Shown: one piece after another, positions 58,418 through 62,154 of the stretch
Layout: each line of letters opens with the position of its first letter
Position numbering within the stretch: position 1 is the stretch's first letter
NCBI GenBank assembly: GCA_910583845.1
Contig: CAJUAB010000004.1
Span: 1 to 62,154, forward strand
From: an uncultured Acetatifactor sp.
Lineage (GTDB): Bacteria > Bacillota > Clostridia > Lachnospirales > Lachnospiraceae
DNA: 62,154 nucleotides
Reading direction: 5' to 3'
The notes under the pieces: model-generated
Databases searched by the model: none
The model's input: only the letters and a program-made list of their open reading frames with translations
Told to the model about the DNA's origin: nothing
Translations under genes and position numbers: made by a program

Positions 58418-59702
58418 CCGCTGCCCTCCCCTTCAGCATCTTCATTGGTTTCAGCGCAGGGATCGCTCCGTAATTTCCTGTCAGATAATTCTTCGCCAGC
58501 GCCTCATCCCGCCTTACCTTGTTGCCTTCTTCATCCTTGAACTCAACCAGAGAATACAGTTCGGAAACGCCGTCCTGTTTCTTATTGACCATCCAGATCT
58601 CATCCCTACGCAGCAACTCATTAGAATACTGCCAGATATCATGCGTCGTAAACACCAACTGCGCATTCTGCGTATTGATCTCCGGCGACAAAAAAGTCAA
58701 TATGATATTCCTCACCAGCAATGGATGCAACCTGGCATTCAGTTCGTCAATAAACAGCGTAGAACCGTGATCCAGAACTTCTTTCAGAGAGGGATACAGA
58801 GCAAACATTTTCAGCGTTCCGCTGGATTCCTGTTTCAACGGAATGGCTGCCATTTTTCCACTGTCTCCCATCTTATGCAGGGAATCAATCTTAAATCGTT
58901 TATTCTGATCCTTCTCATCCTCCTGCTGCATTTCTTCTATATCAAAATCCTGTATCGCCTCATCAAAGGAGGCGAAATATTCCACCACATTGTCCTGAAC
59001 TTCTCTCTTTTCCACAAAACCGCTGGGAAGAACCCTGGAAAGAAAGTAATTCTCCGCAGGATCTCCAAAGTCCACAATTTCATTGCTCAGAAACCAATCC
59101 CTCACCTTTTTCAGTTTTGTGATCCGCAGTTTTGCTCCCAGAGACACGATCAGGGACTCCTTGTTCAAAGATGCCTTAATATTCTCCACATGATTTTTGG
59201 AGAAACCGTTCATCTCCAGTTCTTCTCCCTTTTTTCTATAAAAAATTGTTCTGTACTTATTTCTTGCCGTCTTTGCCTTTGAATACAGCCACTCTTCCAC
59301 TACCTCATCGTTCTTCAAGGAAAAACCGTACTGATATGTTTTCCCCGTATCTTCTGTGTTATCAACATAAAACACTTCAAAAGTGGTCTCCTCGTTGCGG
59401 CTCTCCTCGTCAAAGAGAAAGGGCGTTACTTTCACATACGCATCTCCTGTTTTCCTGCGTCGTTCATCTTCATCCCCGAAATTAAAGGATTCATCCACAT
59501 AATAGGTCATATATTCAAACGCGTCATGCACATTTGACTTACCGCTCGCGTTGGCTCCATAAATCGCTGCCACTTTCAGCAGCTTGTCGTTGGCCGCCGC
59601 CACTACATGATCCTCATGCTCCGTTATTTTGGTCGCAGTCAAATCCAAAGACGCCTCATCTCGGAAGGATTTGAAATTCTTGAAATTGAATTGTATCAGC
59701 AT
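58407..59702 (-). CDS. rloA: RloA/AbiLi-type AAA ATPase
   Basis: About 431 residues: MLIQFNFKNFKSFRDEASLDL start, Walker A GANASGKSN (49-57), ABC-like signature in QESSGTLKMFALYP, Walker B LFIDELNARLHP and H-switch TTHD. It is an SMC/OLD-type ATPase (AAA_15) that works with the Toprim-like partner. The ATG at 59702 starts the conserved motif; the 9-codon extension is unlikely. First gene of the pair; a hairpin lies about 60 bases upstream. Confidence 0.88.
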   Translation of the reverse strand: MLIQFNFKNFKSFRDEASLDLTATKITEHEDHVVAAANDKLLKVAAIYGANASGKSNVHDAFEYMTYYVDESFNFGDEDERRRKTGDAYVKVTPFLFDEESRNEETTFEVFYVDNTEDTGKTYQYGFSLKNDEVVEEWLYSKAKTARNKYRTIFYRKKGEELEMNGFSKNHVENIKASLNKESLIVSLGAKLRITKLKKVRDWFLSNEIVDFGDPAENYFLSRVLPSGFVEKREVQDNVVEYFASFDEAIQDFDIEEMQQEDEKDQNKRFKIDSLHKMGDSGKMAAIPLKQESSGTLKMFALYPSLKEVLDHGSTLFIDELNARLHPLLVRNIILTFLSPEINTQNAQLVFTTHDIWQYSNELLRRDEIWMVNKKQDGVSELYSLVEFKDEEGNKVRRDEALAKNYLTGNYGAIPALKPMKMLKGRAADDE

Positions 59703-59761
59703 GGTAGTCTCCTTATTATAAAATCCCACAAATCAACCTTTTTTATATTATAACCTATATT

Positions 59762-59811
59762 TCAAAAAAATCAACACCTAATTATATTTTTCTTGCAATT
59801 AGGTGTTGATT
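59762..59811 (-). terminator. Terminator between the subtilase and the rloAB genes
   Basis: Perfect 15-bp arms (AATCAACACCTAATT 59769-59783; complement 59797-59811), 13-base loop, then seven T on the reverse strand (59770-59764). It ends the transcript from the subtilase side and leaves about 60 bases for the rloA promoter. The remaining region 59812-59989 shows no gene. Confidence 0.8.
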
Positions 59812-59989
59812 ATGCTAAAAATTGCATTTAAATTTACAACTTTTCCAAAATAGTTCCTATCCGTGGGGCAAATATCGCAATCTATAAATGGGGGCTAAAA
59901 GAACTTGCCCTGTTATGATTTACTTATGAAAATTGTTCTTTCTCCAAAACCGTATTCTTTCCTAAACATTTTTAACAATGCACGTTATC

Positions 59990-61756
59990 TCATCCCCCCG
60001 TAACCCCCGCCAGTACGTCGAACACCCGGCGCAGATTCAACCGTCCATAGCCCCACTCCCGGGAAGGATAACTGATCTCCGCACTCCTCACCGCCCCCTG
60101 GATAAAATAATTCCGTACCTCCTCCGTCTCCGCCAGCAGACTGTTCCCTTCCACCACGGCCCACTGCATGAACTGGGCCGCGGCTCCCGCCGTCAGCGCC
60201 GCCGCCAGGCTGCTGCCGGTGCGGCGGCCGTAGAGGGTGGAAATATTTACGCCGGGAGCGGCTATGTCCGGGCAGATCTGGCCCATACGGGCAAAGCCTC
60301 TCCCGGATTCCAGAAAGAAACTGTTGTTGGCGTCATTGTAGGTGGAGACACAGATCACCCGGTCGGCCATAGAGGGCTCCGTCAGCGTAGTATACGGGTC
60401 CGGACTCAAAAAATAGCACTCCGCCGTCATAAAGTCCGTGATAGGCAGCCACAGATGAAAACTGCCGTTATAAAGCTGGCCGGCCGCCGACACCCGGAAA
60501 TTCCAGATCCCCGCCGTTGGCTGATACACCCGGAACAGTACCAGCTGCTCTCCCGTGTTGGCCTCCACCAGTACGCTCTGGATCGTAATGACCGTTCGCT
60601 CATAGATAAAGCGGTGTGTGCTCTCTCCCTCTACTCCCAGGCGGATGGGCGGAATCGTCTCTCCCCCCGGAGAACGAATGGCTATATTGAATAAATCCGG
60701 CACACTGCCCCAGAATTCCATGAGAAATCCGTTTACTCCCTCCGCCACTCGCACCTCCACATCCCTGTAGCTGTCGATTCTGCCCAGGTCCGTGGGAATC
60801 TCCCCAAAGAAATGATGCGCGGCATTGCCCTCGTTGCCACCCGCCACCACCATGACCCGGCTGCGATACCCTCCCATACAGCTGAGATATCTGGACAAAA
60901 AGCTGTTCCCGTTGTGATCCCCCATATTGGTTCCCAACCCCAGACATATTACCACCGGTCTTTTAAAGGCCTCCGCAAAGGAATCCGCGTATTTGATGGC
61001 CAGCATCACATCTGCCTCCGTGTACGCGGGAACATCCTCTGGCAGGAAATAGTACTGCCTCAGATAGGGTTTGCACTGTTTCAGCTTGATAACCAGAATA
61101 TCCGCCTCCGGAGCCGCGCCCAGATACAGAGACCCGTTTCCCAGGCTGCTGCCCGCCGCCACCCCGGCCAGAGCGCTTCCATGGCCCAGCTCATCCCTGC
61201 TGGGAACGACGCTGTAGGGATCTTCCGCCGCCAGCGCCTCATTGATCTGTTCCCGGGTATAAACAGTACCAAAATTGAGCTCTTCCGGAGACGGCCCGTC
61301 CTGAATTGTCTGGTCCCAGATCGCCAGAATCCGGGTGGTGCCGTCCTCCTTTCGGAAAATCGGAGACAGATAATCCACCCCCGTGTCAATGCAGCAGAAA
61401 ATACATTCCTTTCCGGTCAGATTCAGCGGATCTCTCTGTACAGATAGAATCCCGCTGGAGATCAGAGGTGTGGGGTCGAACGGCTCCCCGGTGTTAAATC
61501 CCTCCCGCCCCCCTGTGATATCCAGTTCCATAAGCCCGTATACCTTGGGCGTAAACCGATATTGATATGGCCCTCTCCAACGGTTTCGGGCCGTGAGCAG
61601 GTTGTCATATATCACCGAGTAACCGTCCCCCAGCGGAATATAGCAGATATCCGTTTCTCCCTGCAAAAGTATGTCCACCGGAAAATCCACCACAATGTCC
61701 ACATAATCATCCGACAAAATCTTCTCTCTGCAATCCATACATTTGTCCACTTTCAT
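59990..61756 (-). CDS. S8 family serine peptidase (CspB-like subtilase)
   Basis: A 588-residue subtilase with intact triad: Asp124 (FCCIDTGVDYL), His192 (DELGHGSALAG), Ser516 (RRTGSSLAAAL), and the oxyanion Asn in VVAGGNEGN. A large insert between His and Ser regions (~310-460) is typical of Clostridial Csp-like and orphan bacterial subtilases. No signal peptide; an N-terminal ~100-residue part may be a prodomain. RBS AAGGGA. Its last 20 residues GYGRLNLRRVFDVLAGVTGG recur three times in the island to the left as gene ends without bodies. Confidence 0.92.
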   Translation of the reverse strand: MKVDKCMDCREKILSDDYVDIVVDFPVDILLQGETDICYIPLGDGYSVIYDNLLTARNRWRGPYQYRFTPKVYGLMELDITGGREGFNTGEPFDPTPLISSGILSVQRDPLNLTGKECIFCCIDTGVDYLSPIFRKEDGTTRILAIWDQTIQDGPSPEELNFGTVYTREQINEALAAEDPYSVVPSRDELGHGSALAGVAAGSSLGNGSLYLGAAPEADILVIKLKQCKPYLRQYYFLPEDVPAYTEADVMLAIKYADSFAEAFKRPVVICLGLGTNMGDHNGNSFLSRYLSCMGGYRSRVMVVAGGNEGNAAHHFFGEIPTDLGRIDSYRDVEVRVAEGVNGFLMEFWGSVPDLFNIAIRSPGGETIPPIRLGVEGESTHRFIYERTVITIQSVLVEANTGEQLVLFRVYQPTAGIWNFRVSAAGQLYNGSFHLWLPITDFMTAECYFLSPDPYTTLTEPSMADRVICVSTYNDANNSFFLESGRGFARMGQICPDIAAPGVNISTLYGRRTGSSLAAALTAGAAAQFMQWAVVEGNSLLAETEEVRNYFIQGAVRSAEISYPSREWGYGRLNLRRVFDVLAGVTGG

Positions 61757-61833
61757 AGCTATCCCTTATAGATACTATATGTGCTTACATCAAAAAGGTT
61801 CTGCACATACAAAATCAGGGACATCCGAATGTG

Positions 61834-62154
61834 CTGGCAGGGTCCCGCTGGCAGCGCCGCCGGCTGTCCGGCAGAGCACCGCAGGTGCCGCCGCCGGGCA
61901 CACCGCAAAATACCCCAGCAGGAAGTTGCCCGCCAGGGTATCTCAATATTTTTCGTTCACGGAGCGCGCATCCCCTGTCAGGACTGCGCGTATTGCCGGC
62001 AGCACCGTTGGCTGTCTGGCAGGGTCCCGGTGGCAGCACCTCCGGCTGTCCGGCAGAGCACCGCAGGTGCCGCCACCGGGCACACCGCAAAATACCCCGG
62101 CAGGAAGTTGCCCGCCAGGGTATCTCAATATTTTCCGTTCACGGAGCGCGCATC
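61834..62154. repeat. Tandem repeat of about 182 bp, structured
   Basis: A 139-base block (61834-61972) recurs at 62016-62154, running to the window end, with few changes. Each contains complementary stretches: ATACCC with GGGTAT around GGCGGGCA/TGCC, and a GGCGGCACC..GGTGC stem. Short frames inside (61815-62128) are by-products of the repeat. It lies upstream of the subtilase gene; its full copy number is not visible. Confidence 0.8.

Noticed and set aside
61815..62128. Short reverse frames in the terminal repeats
   Set aside because: Both are products of the tandem repeat and contain no recognisable protein features.

Overview
The window reads as chromosomal DNA from a gut-type Firmicute of the Lachnospiraceae/Clostridia kind. 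Evidence is the gene content (LacI/AraC-controlled glycoside hydrolases, a sugar ABC transporter without its own ATPase, HelD, an agr-type peptide quorum-sensing locus, CspB-like subtilase, an Rpn-family nuclease), strong AGGAGG-type ribosome binding sites, and a GC-rich metabolic backbone broken by AT-rich accessory DNA. Species cannot be named from the sequence.

Layout. 1-1.1 kb: tail of a mobile element with small reverse-strand genes, one interrupted in frame by TAG. 1.2-6.3 kb: LacI regulator, truncated DUF3795 remnant, XRE regulator and an ABC-2 exporter pair. 6.4-18.2 kb: carbohydrate block, with a GH127 arabinofuranosidase and its AraC regulator, then a reverse-strand operon (solute-binding lipoprotein, two permeases, GH36 alpha-galactosidase, GH13 amylosucrase-like enzyme) facing a second AraC regulator; this fits uptake and breakdown of raffinose-type oligosaccharides. 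18.2-30.3 kb: cysK with an Rrf2 regulator, Rpn nuclease, aroA, a carbamate-kinase homologue, an LspA-like protein, a GtrII-like membrane glucosyltransferase, HelD, LacI and acyltransferase-3. 30.5-41.4 kb: one long reverse-strand signalling cluster (HPt, RR/HD-GYP, hybrid-type kinase, second RR/HD-GYP with a degenerate active site, CheR, CheB, CheY-like, CheA, CheW, MCP). 41.6-42.9 kb: complete ISAs1-type insertion sequence with 9-bp target duplication. 43-51 kb: two related solute-binding lipoproteins, one fused to a large N-terminal region, beside an agr locus (AgrA, AgrC, AgrD, AgrB and a small exported Cys/His-rich protein).

51-62 kb is an AT-rich defence and mobility island. It has a RelE/ParE toxin-antitoxin pair between 280-bp direct repeats, a Fic protein lacking the usual catalytic His, a zeta-type toxin cut off at its Walker A motif by an IS630 fragment, a SIR2-Ser/Thr-kinase fusion gene interrupted by one in-frame TAA, an IS3 remnant, and an RloA/RloB (AbiL-like) pair. 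Three of its junctions carry the same 69-bp 3' end of a subtilase gene joined to the same IS-like end; the intact subtilase stands at the far side (59990-61756). The simplest reading is repeated insertion or duplication at subtilase 3' ends, with defence cargo accumulating between them.

The most interesting candidates are the SIR2-kinase fusion in its subtilase-tail island, the agr locus with a 22-bp tandem repeat ahead of agrD and two exported neighbours, the palindromic insertions inside the GH127 gene, and the paired canonical/degenerate HD-GYP regulators in the chemosensory cluster. No tRNA, rRNA or CRISPR array was seen.
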